A DNA stretch of 15,986 nucleotides from Candidatus Omnitrophota bacterium (GTDB taxonomy: Bacteria > Omnitrophota > Gorgyraeia > Zapsychrales > Zapsychraceae): positions 1-15,986 of the forward strand of contig JAKQLT010000214.1 of assembly GCA_029567025.1 (NCBI GenBank). The letters are read 5' to 3'. Below, piece after piece: positions 1 through 7,724 of the stretch; within the stretch, counting starts at the first letter, position 1, and every line of letters begins with the position of its first letter. Made by a program: the position numbers and the translations under genes. The notes under the pieces are model-generated. The model was not told the origin of the DNA, ran no database searches, and saw only the letters and a program-made list of their open reading frames with translations.

Positions 1-299
1 CTATAGCTGTACAGCGCGGGGATTTTTTCAAGAAAGAAAAGTAATTGCGCGCCTAAGAATGCGGCGATGAAAGCAGGAATTCCAAATCGAAGGACAACGT
101 GCCAAGCCACATATTTAAACAAAAGAATCATTTTTAGGATATTATTAAGAAGATGGACAACCGCTGTTAACGCGATCGCGGTATCAAGAGGAAAGAAAAA
201 AAGAAAAACCGGCATCAGTATTGTTCCCAAACCAAATCCGGAAAAGAATGTTAGGAAGGACGCGCTTATCGCGGTTAAACAGATGATGAGGATTTCCAT
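1..299 (-). CDS. TauE/SafE (TSUP) family membrane permease, N-terminal fragment
   Basis: This is the first 99 codons of an integral membrane protein; the rest lies beyond the left edge. The translation begins MEILIICLTAISASFLTFFS and continues with a glycine-rich stretch (GFGLGTILMP), then HLLNNILKMILLFKYV and a further hydrophobic segment with GIPAFIAAFLGAQ. This arrangement of a first helix, a GxGxG-type stretch followed by P, and an NxxK segment is typical of the TauE/SafE (TSUP) family, which exports or imports sulfite, sulfonates or other small organic anions. The substrate cannot be told from sequence. The ATG at 299 has a GAGGG ribosome site a few bases upstream. It lies 37 bases behind the radical SAM gene on the same strand, so the two are probably cotranscribed. 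About three helices are visible; a full protein would be about 250 residues. Confidence 0.8.
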   Translation of the reverse strand, partial: MEILIICLTAISASFLTFFSGFGLGTILMPVFLFFFPLDTAIALTAVVHLLNNILKMILLFKYVAWHVVLRFGIPAFIAAFLGAQLLFFLEKIPALYSY

Positions 300-336
300 A
301 AAGCCCTCTCTTTTTTATTTTATCTGTTATGGTGAG

Positions 337-1800
337 TTAAATATGTTTCTCGCCTTTGACCGCAGCGGCTTCCCATTTTCCCAGCCCGTCCATAACATCT
401 TTAAAACACAATTTCGCTAAGTCATCGAAATTGCTTTCTAAGATGCGTTGAATGCGTCCAGGCTTAGAATAGAATTCGCGCATCGCCCATGCGCCTAAAC
501 GGCCTAAATCTTCAATACTTAAATGGTTGGTTGGAACGACCGGATGAAGAAAATCCCATTTGAGCATATCAATCTTATCGGGGTCGACCCAACCTTTTTT
601 AATAACATCTTGCCAGATAGGCGATCCCGGCGGTGGCGTAAGATAGCCGACCCACATAACATCCGGGTCCACTTCATCCGCGAAGGCAAAACGGTCTTTG
701 ATGATTTTTTCTGTGTCATAATCAAAGCCGATCATAATATCTCCGACGATAGCAATATCATTTTTACGCAAAATTTCAATGGTTTTGTAGATTTGTTGGA
801 CGGTAATGCCTTTATCGAGCTTTCGTAGTTCATCATCACTGGCGACTTCAATGCCAAAAACGGCCATAAACATCCCGGCCTCTTTCATTAAAGGAATATC
901 TTTTTCAAGCCTCACCCAGTCACTGGCGCAACCTAAACTGACCCATTTCATTTTAAGCCCACGTTTTATTTTTTCATGACAGAATTCTCTCACGCGGTCC
1001 GCTTTAAGGTTAAAATTGTCCTCTTGAATAACCATGACTCTTGTCCCGAGTTTTTCCAAAAGTTCGACTTCTTCAATAACGCGTTTGGCGGATTTACATC
1101 GCCAGCTTCTAAATTGATCTAACGCGCGAGGGTCATGTTCGCTCCATTCATAACAAAACGTACATCCATGGGTGCATCCGCGGGAAGTCACAATTTCGAC
1201 AAAAGGTTTCCAATAAGTATGTCCCACATATTTTTCCATTGGGAAAAGATCATAAGCCGGCAAAGGTAACATATCTAAATTTTTAATGGATTCACGCACC
1301 GGGCCAAAGACAACTTTGCCGTCTTTTCGGCTCGCGAGTCCAGCGATGGTGCTAAAATCGGTTTTTTTCTTATTTAAGGCATCCATCAGTTCACTAAAAG
1401 TAATCTCTCCTTCTCCCATCACAACAAAATCAATGGCGGGATTTTTTTCTAAGGACTCTTTGCTTAAAAAAGAATACCATAATCCGCCGACGACGATGAT
1501 TGTTTTAGGAAGGATTTCTTTAATGTATTGGGCGGTATCATTAAAATATTTTTGCACCGCAAATCCGCCGTAGGAATGAAGCACGTCGCCTAAGACAACA
1601 ACTTCAGGAGCTTTTGTTTTGATGATTTGAAGCATCTCGTCTTTTTCAATGCCTAAAACTTTGCAGTCAAGCGCTTCGGCGGTAATTGTTTTTTGTTCTC
1701 TGGCATAAGCCGCCCAATGCGCGTGCATTTGATTGGGCGCGACGTGATGGCCGTGGGTGGCCCAGGAACCTAATTTTGGCGTAACAAAAAGTACTTTCAT
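337..1800 (-). CDS. B12-binding domain radical SAM protein
   Basis: This 487-residue protein has the two-part layout of cobalamin-dependent radical SAM enzymes. Residues 1 to about 150 form a Rossmann-like B12-binding region (MKVLFVTPKL, then VVVLGDVLHSYGG at 67-79, IIVVGG at 101-106 and the MGEGE motif near 128-132). The radical SAM barrel follows, with the cluster motif C209-x3-C213-x2-C216 (RGCTHGCTFCYEW), which binds 4Fe-4S and S-adenosylmethionine. The C-terminal 100 residues are helical. Family members methylate unreactive carbons or rearrange lipids, cofactors and natural products; no substrate can be assigned here. The usual B12 motif DxHxxG appears only in the altered form DxxHxxG (D72, H75, G78). 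The start is supported by AGGAG about 10 bases upstream and by a promoter at 1888-1861. The TSUP gene follows directly, so the two may share a pathway. Confidence 0.88.
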   Translation of the reverse strand: MKVLFVTPKLGSWATHGHHVAPNQMHAHWAAYAREQKTITAEALDCKVLGIEKDEMLQIIKTKAPEVVVLGDVLHSYGGFAVQKYFNDTAQYIKEILPKTIIVVGGLWYSFLSKESLEKNPAIDFVVMGEGEITFSELMDALNKKKTDFSTIAGLASRKDGKVVFGPVRESIKNLDMLPLPAYDLFPMEKYVGHTYWKPFVEIVTSRGCTHGCTFCYEWSEHDPRALDQFRSWRCKSAKRVIEEVELLEKLGTRVMVIQEDNFNLKADRVREFCHEKIKRGLKMKWVSLGCASDWVRLEKDIPLMKEAGMFMAVFGIEVASDDELRKLDKGITVQQIYKTIEILRKNDIAIVGDIMIGFDYDTEKIIKDRFAFADEVDPDVMWVGYLTPPPGSPIWQDVIKKGWVDPDKIDMLKWDFLHPVVPTNHLSIEDLGRLGAWAMREFYSKPGRIQRILESNFDDLAKLCFKDVMDGLGKWEAAAVKGEKHI

Positions 1801-1860
1801 TTTCTTACAGCTCCTTTTTATTTTTTTCTTTAAAAGATTATTTTTAAAAGCATTGTGAGC

Positions 1861-1888
1861 ATTTTATCTTGAGAGGTTTTTTTGTCAA
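1861..1888 (-). promoter_or_regulatory. sigma70-like promoter for the radical SAM gene
   Basis: Reading the minus strand, TTGACA (1888-1883) is followed after 16 bases by TAAAAT (1866-1861), about 60 bases before the radical SAM ATG at 1800. The -35 box matches the consensus exactly and the -10 box at four of six positions. It lies in the 113-base gap after the PPDK_N gene, which suggests that the radical SAM and permease genes form a separate transcription unit from the long operon upstream. Confidence 0.6.
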
Positions 1889-1913
1889 TATTTAAAAAGA
1901 AAAAAGAGTTTTT

Positions 1914-4490
1914 CTACTCGAAGAAACAAAACATTTTTTGCGAAAGGATATCCGCCATGATTTTAAGATTGTTTTCTTTAATATCAAAAATTTTTATGAC
2001 TTCATTGTATTTGCTATATTGCGGACAGATTTTTTTTAGATTTTTTGGGATATCGTCAAAGAATTTCTGATTGATAATATTATGTGTAGCGTTGGGAAAT
2101 AATGCCAGATAAAAAATGCCTGTTTCGACAAGATCTTGGAAAAAATGCGTGCCAAAAGAGATTTCGGGTGTGGCATTAGCGGTGGAAAATGCGATTTCTC
2201 CTAAAATAGAAATATGATTGATTTCCGCAAAATTAACCGGGACGCCTAAAGAAGGAGTCGAAGTCCCCCAGCGGCCAGGACCTAAAAGCATGGCAACTGT
2301 TTCTTCTTTGTTTTTAATCCCACGATTGATTTCTCCAATAGCGCGGGCGATTTCATATCGGTCTGATTGTGTGGGCAAAAGGCTGTAGGCCTTCGGGTCC
2401 ACATAAATAATTTTATTGATATTTTGAGAAATATTCCCGCCTAAAAAATTTCCTTGTGATTGAAAAATAATTTTTTCTTTAGGAAGATTCTGGGGGATCG
2501 ATACTTTGTTCCCTAATCCTTTTGTTTGTAATGGGCGGCATTGTAAAAGATTGATTTGAAGTTGGTCGGTTTTTTTTACATTAACAGTAAATTCGATATC
2601 CACGGGATAGCCATAAGCTATTTCTAAACAGGAAAGAATTTTCTGCATGGTTTTTTGAAAAGGTGTTTTGGATAAAAGATTGTCAAAAGTAATAACCCAT
2701 GCGTCTTCTGCTTTTCCCATTTGCTGAAGAATTTCGGAAGCCGTTTCGTTTTTTGTTCCAAATAAAATTAGGTTGAGGTCTATATTCTTTTCTAAAAGTT
2801 CGGTTAAAGGAACTGTTTCAAAAATATTTTTTTTGACGTTAATCACGTCTATTTCATGTTGAGAAAAACGTTGGGCATTTTCTATGTCGGCAATCGGTTT
2901 TCGTAAAGGATCATCCAAGGCGACAATACGCGGATAATCGCCGTCCACGCGATTTACCGCGCGCGTTCCCATGCCCACAACAAGCCGTAACATGCCGGCT
3001 TTAGGATTAAGCAATTTATTCCAGACAAAGATATTGTACGAAACGCCAACGCCCGCCATATCAGGGAAAAAATACTCTTGATGGTATGCGCCAGAAACAC
3101 GTTGGACCAATAACGCCATTTGTTCGTCCATTTGGTCAAGCCCGCGTTGTAATCGATAAGCTAAAGCATCTTCATTCATCATAGAGGCGTAGATTTGTCG
3201 CACGGCATGGACAAATTGCGCGTAACGCTCTTCGGGCGTTCCTTGATTGACTAAAAAAATGCTGTCATATTTGCCGGCGAAGGCGTTACCGTAGCTGTCT
3301 TCTAATAAACTGCTTGAACGAACGATAATCGGCGACTGTCCGAAATATTCAATCATTTGCTGGAATTGTTCCTTGATTTCCTCCGGGAAAGTGCCGTGTA
3401 AGAGTTTTTCTTTTAATTGACGCGCGACTTCAAAATAGCCTTCTTTCGTGCGTTGTTCCATGCGCGCTTTCCACCAGCCGTTTTCAACGATATACGTATA
3501 AAAAACATCAGACCCAACATAAAAAGAATCATGTGGTTCAAAAAGTTTTTTTGTTTTAAGCGACTTTTCTTTTTCAAGAATCGCGCGGGCTAAAAGCATG
3601 CCGGCTGTTTTTCCGCCGACAAAGCCTGTGCCAATCATTTTTGATTTGACATTAAGAAAATCTTCTAATTTAAAATATTTTTTAGCTAAGCCAACCATTT
3701 TTTCATCTCGAGCGATTAAAATGCGGCAGATCTGGTCCATCATCTCTTTGATTTTTTCATGGGATGTATTTTTTTGGCCGCAAAGATCTTCTGCTTTTAA
3801 AAAAAGCTGGTCCCAATAATCCAATTTCCTTTTTGGGCTTTTAGTCCCGCGTTTAAAAATATTAGAAAAAAGTTTTGCGGTGTCCACGCTGTTGGCGATA
3901 GGAACGAATTGATTTTTCTTTTTGATGTGCGGCAAAAACATGGTCGGAGAATAGCGATTCCATACCTTTAACGGGTGAACATAATAATTTCCGCCGTAGA
4001 AATAGGCATCAATTAACAGTTGGGTCGTGTCACGAATACGCGCAACAGTTTTAAAGGAATGGTTATTGCGCAGAAGAGAAAAATAGGCGATCGTGTCTAA
4101 TTCGAAAAGAAACGGACAGGTGATTTTAAAAAAGTTCCCGATCATTAAATCATTCGACCAGGCCGAAAGTAAATCGGAGAGACAATCAAAAATATAAAAA
4201 ACGCCTTTTCCTTCTTTTTTAATAATACTGTTGAGTTCTGAAGAGAAAGATTCAAAGCCGACCGTCGGATCTAAATCATAAATGGTTATGGCATCGTTTT
4301 TTTCTAAAATCGGTTTATGTTGGGCAAAGCGGATATAGACAAGCCGTCGTTTGTCTTCTAAGGATTTCTTGATAAACGGTTTGACAAAATCGATGTAATG
4401 GTTGATATCATCAATTTGCCAGACAACATTGTCCCCCAATTGAAGACCTGTAATAACTTTATCAAATGCCTTATCTCCGGAACTTATCAT
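1914..4490 (-). CDS. PPDK N-terminal (PEP/pyruvate-binding) domain protein with degenerate RecA/KaiC-like N-terminus
   Basis: This is an 858-residue protein. Residues about 285-655 match the ATP-grasp domain of pyruvate phosphate dikinase and PEP synthase: GGKTAGM at 292-298, IIVRSSSLLEDS at 388-399, a GVSYNIFVWN segment near 482, and the closing LLQCRPLQ at 648-655. The swivelling phosphohistidine domain (TxxGGxxSH type) and the PEP-binding TIM barrel are both absent, so complete PEP synthesis is unlikely. Residues 1-200 resemble a RecA/KaiC fold (ISSGDKAFDKVITGLQLGD, then a VFYIFDCLSDLL Walker B-like strand at 97-108), but QIDDINHY stands where the P-loop should be. Residues 656-858 form a further conserved-looking domain with LLGPGRWGTSTPSLGVPV (735-752) and GTHFFQDL. 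I recall such proteins annotated only as PEP/pyruvate-binding domain proteins. The start overlaps the upstream stop (ATGA), indicating coupled translation as the last gene of the long operon. Family confidence is high; function is unknown. Confidence 0.85.
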   Translation of the reverse strand: MISSGDKAFDKVITGLQLGDNVVWQIDDINHYIDFVKPFIKKSLEDKRRLVYIRFAQHKPILEKNDAITIYDLDPTVGFESFSSELNSIIKKEGKGVFYIFDCLSDLLSAWSNDLMIGNFFKITCPFLFELDTIAYFSLLRNNHSFKTVARIRDTTQLLIDAYFYGGNYYVHPLKVWNRYSPTMFLPHIKKKNQFVPIANSVDTAKLFSNIFKRGTKSPKRKLDYWDQLFLKAEDLCGQKNTSHEKIKEMMDQICRILIARDEKMVGLAKKYFKLEDFLNVKSKMIGTGFVGGKTAGMLLARAILEKEKSLKTKKLFEPHDSFYVGSDVFYTYIVENGWWKARMEQRTKEGYFEVARQLKEKLLHGTFPEEIKEQFQQMIEYFGQSPIIVRSSSLLEDSYGNAFAGKYDSIFLVNQGTPEERYAQFVHAVRQIYASMMNEDALAYRLQRGLDQMDEQMALLVQRVSGAYHQEYFFPDMAGVGVSYNIFVWNKLLNPKAGMLRLVVGMGTRAVNRVDGDYPRIVALDDPLRKPIADIENAQRFSQHEIDVINVKKNIFETVPLTELLEKNIDLNLILFGTKNETASEILQQMGKAEDAWVITFDNLLSKTPFQKTMQKILSCLEIAYGYPVDIEFTVNVKKTDQLQINLLQCRPLQTKGLGNKVSIPQNLPKEKIIFQSQGNFLGGNISQNINKIIYVDPKAYSLLPTQSDRYEIARAIGEINRGIKNKEETVAMLLGPGRWGTSTPSLGVPVNFAEINHISILGEIAFSTANATPEISFGTHFFQDLVETGIFYLALFPNATHNIINQKFFDDIPKNLKKICPQYSKYNEVIKIFDIKENNLKIMADILSQKMFCFFE

Positions 4491-5167
4491 GTTGTAGGTC
4501 GCTTTCTTTTTATTCTTTTTGCAAAATGAATGGCTTGTTTAGGACAAACACGGATACATTCGCCGCATTTTAAACAATCACGGTGGTCCATCTGCCGTTT
4601 TTCATCTCGTCGAATAATTGATAATTCCATCGGGCAAGTTTTTTCACATAAGAGGCATTTAATACATCGTGAATCATCAACTTCAATGATTTTTTTCCCT
4701 GGCCCTAAGGCATATTGCATCGTCCCCATCGGACAAAACGCGCACCAGCTTCGTGCTCGCCAGATGAAAGATAAGCCAACTCCGATGAGTGTTGTGATAA
4801 GACAAATAAACCAAAATACCCTTCCCCAATGATAAATATCGGATGGATTTCGGGATATTTGAAAAATCATTAAACCCATTAAAAGGATCATGATAATAAT
4901 GCGAAATGGCATTCCACGAAGAAAAACAGGAACATGTTTTTTGGGTGAAATCGGGGCTATAATCCTGTCATAAAATCCGCCGCGTGGACATAAATTGCCG
5001 CAGACAAACCGTCCGTTAATAAATCCTCCGAAAAATCCCATAATCATGACAAGTGGAACGCTTAAACCAAGCAAGGGGAATTTCCAGCCAAAAATAATTA
5101 CAGAAAGGACAATAGGCGCTAAAATCCATTGAAGGCGCGCGTGGTTATTTAAAGGTTGTTTTAGCAT
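4487..5167 (-). CDS. NapH-like membrane protein with four iron-sulfur cysteine motifs
   Basis: This 226-residue polyferredoxin resembles NapH/CcoG-type 4Fe-4S membrane proteins. Hydrophobic segments lie at about 15-52, 86-105 and 117-134. Two CxxxCP/CxxCP pairs border the membrane part (C56/C60 in CGNLCP, C142/C145 in CAFCP). Two classical ferredoxin motifs follow: C168, C171, C174, C178 and C198, C201, C204, C208. The basic tail KRIKRKRPTT suggests a cytoplasmic C-terminus. The likely role is electron transfer between a quinol or membrane partner and a soluble acceptor; the partner is not evident. I chose the ATG at 5167, 13 bases after the ferritin-like gene's stop. A longer frame reaches an ATG at 5257, but its extra 30 residues are a lysine-rich out-of-frame copy of the neighbour's tail. 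No Shine-Dalgarno site precedes 5167, so translation is probably coupled. The stop overlaps the next ATG by four bases. Confidence 0.82.
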   Translation of the reverse strand: MLKQPLNNHARLQWILAPIVLSVIIFGWKFPLLGLSVPLVMIMGFFGGFINGRFVCGNLCPRGGFYDRIIAPISPKKHVPVFLRGMPFRIIIMILLMGLMIFQISRNPSDIYHWGRVFWFICLITTLIGVGLSFIWRARSWCAFCPMGTMQYALGPGKKIIEVDDSRCIKCLLCEKTCPMELSIIRRDEKRQMDHRDCLKCGECIRVCPKQAIHFAKRIKRKRPTT

Positions 5168-5180
5168 GAGGATATAATTG

Positions 5181-5486
5181 TTATTTTGATTTTTTTCGGA
5201 TTTCTTCTTCGACTTCTTCTTCCCCTTTTTTGTAGAATTTTTCTTCATCTGGGGCAAGCTCTTTTAAAAGTCGTAAAAATTCTCCGGCATGCACGCGTTC
5301 TTCATCCGCGATGTCTTTAAGAACATCTTTGGCCAATTTATGATCGGTTGATTCAGCGAGTTGCATATACATCTGAACTGCTTCATATTCCGCCGCGATC
5401 ATAAAACGAATAGCGCGAATAAGTTCTTCTTTGGTGATTCTTTTATCTTTGGCTAAACCTGAAAATGGGTTGGCAAATTCTGGCAT
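5181..5486 (-). CDS. small ferritin-like (rubrerythrin-type) protein
   Basis: This 101-residue protein begins MPEFANPFSGL and consists mainly of two long helices, half of a four-helix ferritin bundle, so it probably dimerises to build a diiron site. Candidate ligands are E33 in AAEYEAVQMY and the E63-x-x-H66 motif in DEERVHAGEF. It lacks the rubredoxin domain of true rubrerythrins. The end is charged (GEEEVEEEIRKKSK). Short proteins of this type occur in anaerobes and resemble the ferritin-like domain fused to the Pyrococcus encapsulin, so iron storage or peroxide detoxification, possibly as an encapsulin cargo, is plausible; no encapsulin gene is in this window. The start is firm, with AAAAGGAG just upstream of the ATG. 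It sits 13 bases after the NAD(P)H oxidoreductase gene and 13 bases before the NapH-like gene. Confidence 0.85.
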   Translation of the reverse strand: MPEFANPFSGLAKDKRITKEELIRAIRFMIAAEYEAVQMYMQLAESTDHKLAKDVLKDIADEERVHAGEFLRLLKELAPDEEKFYKKGEEEVEEEIRKKSK

Positions 5487-5499
5487 AAAATTCTCCTTT

Positions 5500-6072
5500 T
5501 TAGAAAGGCATTGTTGAAATTTGTTTTAGAATATTTTTTCTGTCGGCGTCTGTGATTGTTGGCACAGCAAAGAAAAATTGATGGGAGATGATTTCCATCC
5601 CGCAAAAATTGAAAATACCATTTTGAAAGGTTTTACTGATAGCGTCTTTAAATCCATATTGGACGTATTGATCTTGCGTCTCACCGGTTGTATTAAGGAT
5701 AAAAACTTTTTTTCCTGTAAGAAGTCCTTCAATACCTTTTTCGCCTGCGCGATAAGCAAAGCCATAAGAAAAAACACGATCAATATAACCTTTAAGAATC
5801 GCGGGCATCCCAAACCACCAAATAGGGTGAATAAGAATGATTCTATCAGCGGATTTGATATAATTTTGTTCTTCGACGATATCAAGAGGAATTTTTCCTT
5901 CTTTAAATCCGATAAAATCAGATCCTTTTAAAATAGGATCAAAGCCCAAGGCATAAAGATCGCGGATTTCAAAAGATTTGTCTTCTTTCGTAAGTTTTGA
6001 GATAACAGCGTCTTTAATGGCGTTATTAAAACTTTTTGGGTTTGGGTGAGCATAAATAATGAGATATTTCAT
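5500..6072 (-). CDS. flavodoxin-fold NAD(P)H oxidoreductase (KefF/MdaB/NQO1 type)
   Basis: This 190-residue protein of the Flavodoxin_2 family begins with the strand-loop MKYLIIYAHPNPKSFN, the FMN/FAD phosphate-binding segment. It continues with ADRIILIHPIWWFGMP (75-90) and LKGYIDRVFSYGFAY (93-107), the flavin ring and quinone-binding motif of the NQO1/MdaB/KefF group. TGKKVFILNTTG (119-130) is the third conserved strand. The family makes two-electron reductions of quinones or related acceptors with NAD(P)H. The acceptor here is unknown; a detoxifying or redox-balancing role fits the ferritin-like gene 13 bases downstream. The length is normal for the family. The ATG at 6072 has a strong AAAAGGAG site and follows the ZIP gene by 14 bases, so it is part of the long operon. 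Confidence 0.87.
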   Translation of the reverse strand: MKYLIIYAHPNPKSFNNAIKDAVISKLTKEDKSFEIRDLYALGFDPILKGSDFIGFKEGKIPLDIVEEQNYIKSADRIILIHPIWWFGMPAILKGYIDRVFSYGFAYRAGEKGIEGLLTGKKVFILNTTGETQDQYVQYGFKDAISKTFQNGIFNFCGMEIISHQFFFAVPTITDADRKNILKQISTMPF

Positions 6073-6086
6073 TTTTTTCTCCTTTT

Positions 6087-6893
6087 TTATCCTAAGGCGA
6101 CATCTAAGATCATCATGATTAAAAATCCTAACATGACGCTTAATGTGGCTAAATCGGTATTATTATTTCGTTGTGATTCGGGTAAAACTTCTTCAACAAC
6201 GACGAACATCATAGAACCAGCAGCAAACGCTAAGGCGTAAGGCAATAATGGTTTGATAAAAAATACAGCTATCGCGCCTAATATGGCGGCTAAGGGTTCC
6301 ACTGCCCCAGAAAATGAGCCCCACCAGAAACTTTTTAATCGGGACATCCCTTCGCGTCGTAAAGAAGCAGAAACAGCAAATCCTTCTGGGATATTTTGAA
6401 TGCCAATACCAATAGTTAATGTTATGGCCGCCGTAAGGGTAATAGATGATAATTCTGATGAAATAGCGCCAAAGGCCACGCCAATGGCTAATCCTTCCGG
6501 AATATTATGAAGAGTTATTGCTAAAATAAGAAGAATGCTTCGTTTCCAGGATGTTTTAATCCCTTCGGCTTCGGATGAGGGAAACCCTAAGTGTAAATGC
6601 GGAAGGATTTTATCAATAATTTTTAAAAATAAAACCCCTGAGGTGAATCCGATGGCCGTTGGGAGCCATTTCATTACGCCTAAATGTTCAGACATTTCAA
6701 TCGCCGGAGATAATAAAGACCAGAAGCTCGCCGCGATCATAATTCCGCCGGAAAGTCCGAGCATCGAATCCATGAGTTTTTGTTTAAATGCTTTTGTGGC
6801 AAAAATAACAGCGGCGCCTAAACTTGTCAATCCCCAGGTGAATAATCCCGCAAGAAAGGCTTGAGTAAAAGGATGAAAATTTTCAAACGTCAT
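6087..6893 (-). CDS. ZIP family divalent metal transporter
   Basis: This 268-residue integral membrane protein has about eight hydrophobic segments. The ZIP metal-site motifs are present: HNIPEG at 129-134 in the fourth helix and QNIPEG at 166-171 in the fifth, plus EVLPES near 235-240. A short histidine-bearing loop (LPHLHLGF, 97-104) lies in the variable region. It resembles the GufA/ZupT branch, which moves zinc, iron or manganese into the cytoplasm; the preferred metal cannot be read from sequence. The ATG at 6893 follows the thioesterase stop by 5 bases and has no obvious Shine-Dalgarno site, which suggests coupled translation. Metal uptake would supply the ferritin-like and iron-sulfur proteins downstream, though that link is inference. 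Confidence 0.92.
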   Translation of the reverse strand: MTFENFHPFTQAFLAGLFTWGLTSLGAAVIFATKAFKQKLMDSMLGLSGGIMIAASFWSLLSPAIEMSEHLGVMKWLPTAIGFTSGVLFLKIIDKILPHLHLGFPSSEAEGIKTSWKRSILLILAITLHNIPEGLAIGVAFGAISSELSSITLTAAITLTIGIGIQNIPEGFAVSASLRREGMSRLKSFWWGSFSGAVEPLAAILGAIAVFFIKPLLPYALAFAAGSMMFVVVEEVLPESQRNNNTDLATLSVMLGFLIMMILDVALG

Positions 6894-6898
6894 AACAA

Positions 6899-7285
6899 TT
6901 ATTTTTTGGGATTTTTATAATATGCGATAGAACTAAAATGTGCTAAGACTTCTTGATGTTGATTATAAATTTTCCCGCTATAATTTCCTAATCGACGGCT
7001 TCGGGAGTCTTCTTTGACTTCCGCGTAGAGATCATCGCCAAGTTTCCCCGCTTTTATATAATTGATATTCGCTTGAATGGCCAGGCCTGTTTCTCCTGTT
7101 GTATTGGCCGCAAGCGCAAAGGCAAAATCCGCGAGGGAAAACATCACTCCTCCGTGGGCTAAATCAACTCCGTTAAGAAAATTCTTTGTTATGGTAAGCT
7201 TCACTTTGGCGTAAGCGTCTTTGACTTCTACAATTTCAGCGCCTAAATGTTTGGCTAATTTATCTTGATAGGCAGGATTTTCCAT
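6899..7285 (-). CDS. PaaI-like hotdog-fold acyl-CoA thioesterase
   Basis: This 128-residue protein has the hotdog thioesterase pattern: GVDLAHGGVMFSLADFAFALA at 39-59, with the HGG turn at 44-46 and D53 in the position of the catalytic aspartate of PaaI, then LAIQANINYIKAGKLGD, a conserved substrate-strand motif. PaaI enzymes hydrolyse phenylacetyl-CoA and ring-hydroxylated derivatives, and the two adjacent PaaK-type ligases make an aryl-CoA substrate likely. It could recycle CoA when aryl-CoA esters build up. The ATG at 7285 lies one base after the ACT gene's stop, and its ribosome site (GGAG) is inside the end of that gene, so translation is coupled. Broader acyl-CoA specificity is possible. 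Confidence 0.87.
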   Translation of the reverse strand: MENPAYQDKLAKHLGAEIVEVKDAYAKVKLTITKNFLNGVDLAHGGVMFSLADFAFALAANTTGETGLAIQANINYIKAGKLGDDLYAEVKEDSRSRRLGNYSGKIYNQHQEVLAHFSSIAYYKNPKK

Positions 7286-7286
7286 A

Positions 7287-7715
7287 TTAGATCTCCAAGA
7301 CTTCTTTATCGGAAAGAACTTTAAATCCTTTTTTCTCTAATAATTCTTTCACATGGTCTGCGTTTTTTACTTCAATAAAAAAAACAGCGCCTTTAATGGT
7401 TTCGGCGGCGAATCCATAAGCGTCTAAGATGTTGACATTGTCCTCAGGGAAAATTCTTAATAAACTGAATAATGATCCAGGTTTATCGGCCAAAACAATA
7501 GCTAAAACATCTTTTTGTTTACAGGCAAATCCTTTTTCTTGAAGCGCTAAGACAGCTTCATTGGGTTTATTGACAATGAGTTTCACAAGCCCGAATTCTC
7601 CTCGATCTTGAATGGCCATTGCGCGAATATTAATCTGGGCATGCGCTAAGACTTCGGTAATCGATTGAATGCGTCCAATTCTGTTATCGACAAATACATT
7701 GATTTGTTTCGCCAT
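7287..7715 (-). CDS. tandem ACT-domain amino-acid-binding protein (copy 1)
   Basis: This 142-residue protein consists of two ACT domains and no catalytic domain. Residues 4-65 (INVFVDNRIGRIQSITEVLA, then FGLVKLIVNKP) form the first and 72-136 (AIVLADKPGSLFSLLRIF, then IKGAVFFIEV) the second. DKPGSL at 77-82 is the typical turn that binds an amino acid at ACT interfaces. Stand-alone tandem ACT proteins beside PaaK-type ligases are a recurrent arrangement in anaerobes and archaea; they may regulate the ligase or IorAB in response to aromatic amino acids, which is inference. The ATG at 7715 has GGGGG upstream and follows the ligase stop by 9 bases. It is a diverged paralogue of the ACT gene at 9038-9469, with near-identical domain spacing. 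Confidence 0.85.
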   Translation of the reverse strand: MAKQINVFVDNRIGRIQSITEVLAHAQINIRAMAIQDRGEFGLVKLIVNKPNEAVLALQEKGFACKQKDVLAIVLADKPGSLFSLLRIFPEDNVNILDAYGFAAETIKGAVFFIEVKNADHVKELLEKKGFKVLSDKEVLEI

Positions 7716-7724
7716 GGTTTCCCC

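Noticed and set aside
67..420. Plus-strand reading frame opposite the permease and radical SAM genes
   Set aside because: It crosses two minus-strand genes with clear family matches, has no ribosome site or recognisable domain, and is a shadow frame. The same applies to the other plus-strand frames opposite the operon.
1892..1917. Terminator after the PPDK_N gene (GAGT-AGAAAA-ACTC then a T run)
   Set aside because: The stem is only 4 bp; the T-rich stretch is suggestive but too weak to call with the hairpin seen.
5168..5257. Longer NapH-like protein starting at 5257
   Set aside because: It would overlap the ferritin-like gene by 77 bases and add a lysine-rich stretch that is just the neighbour's tail read in another frame.
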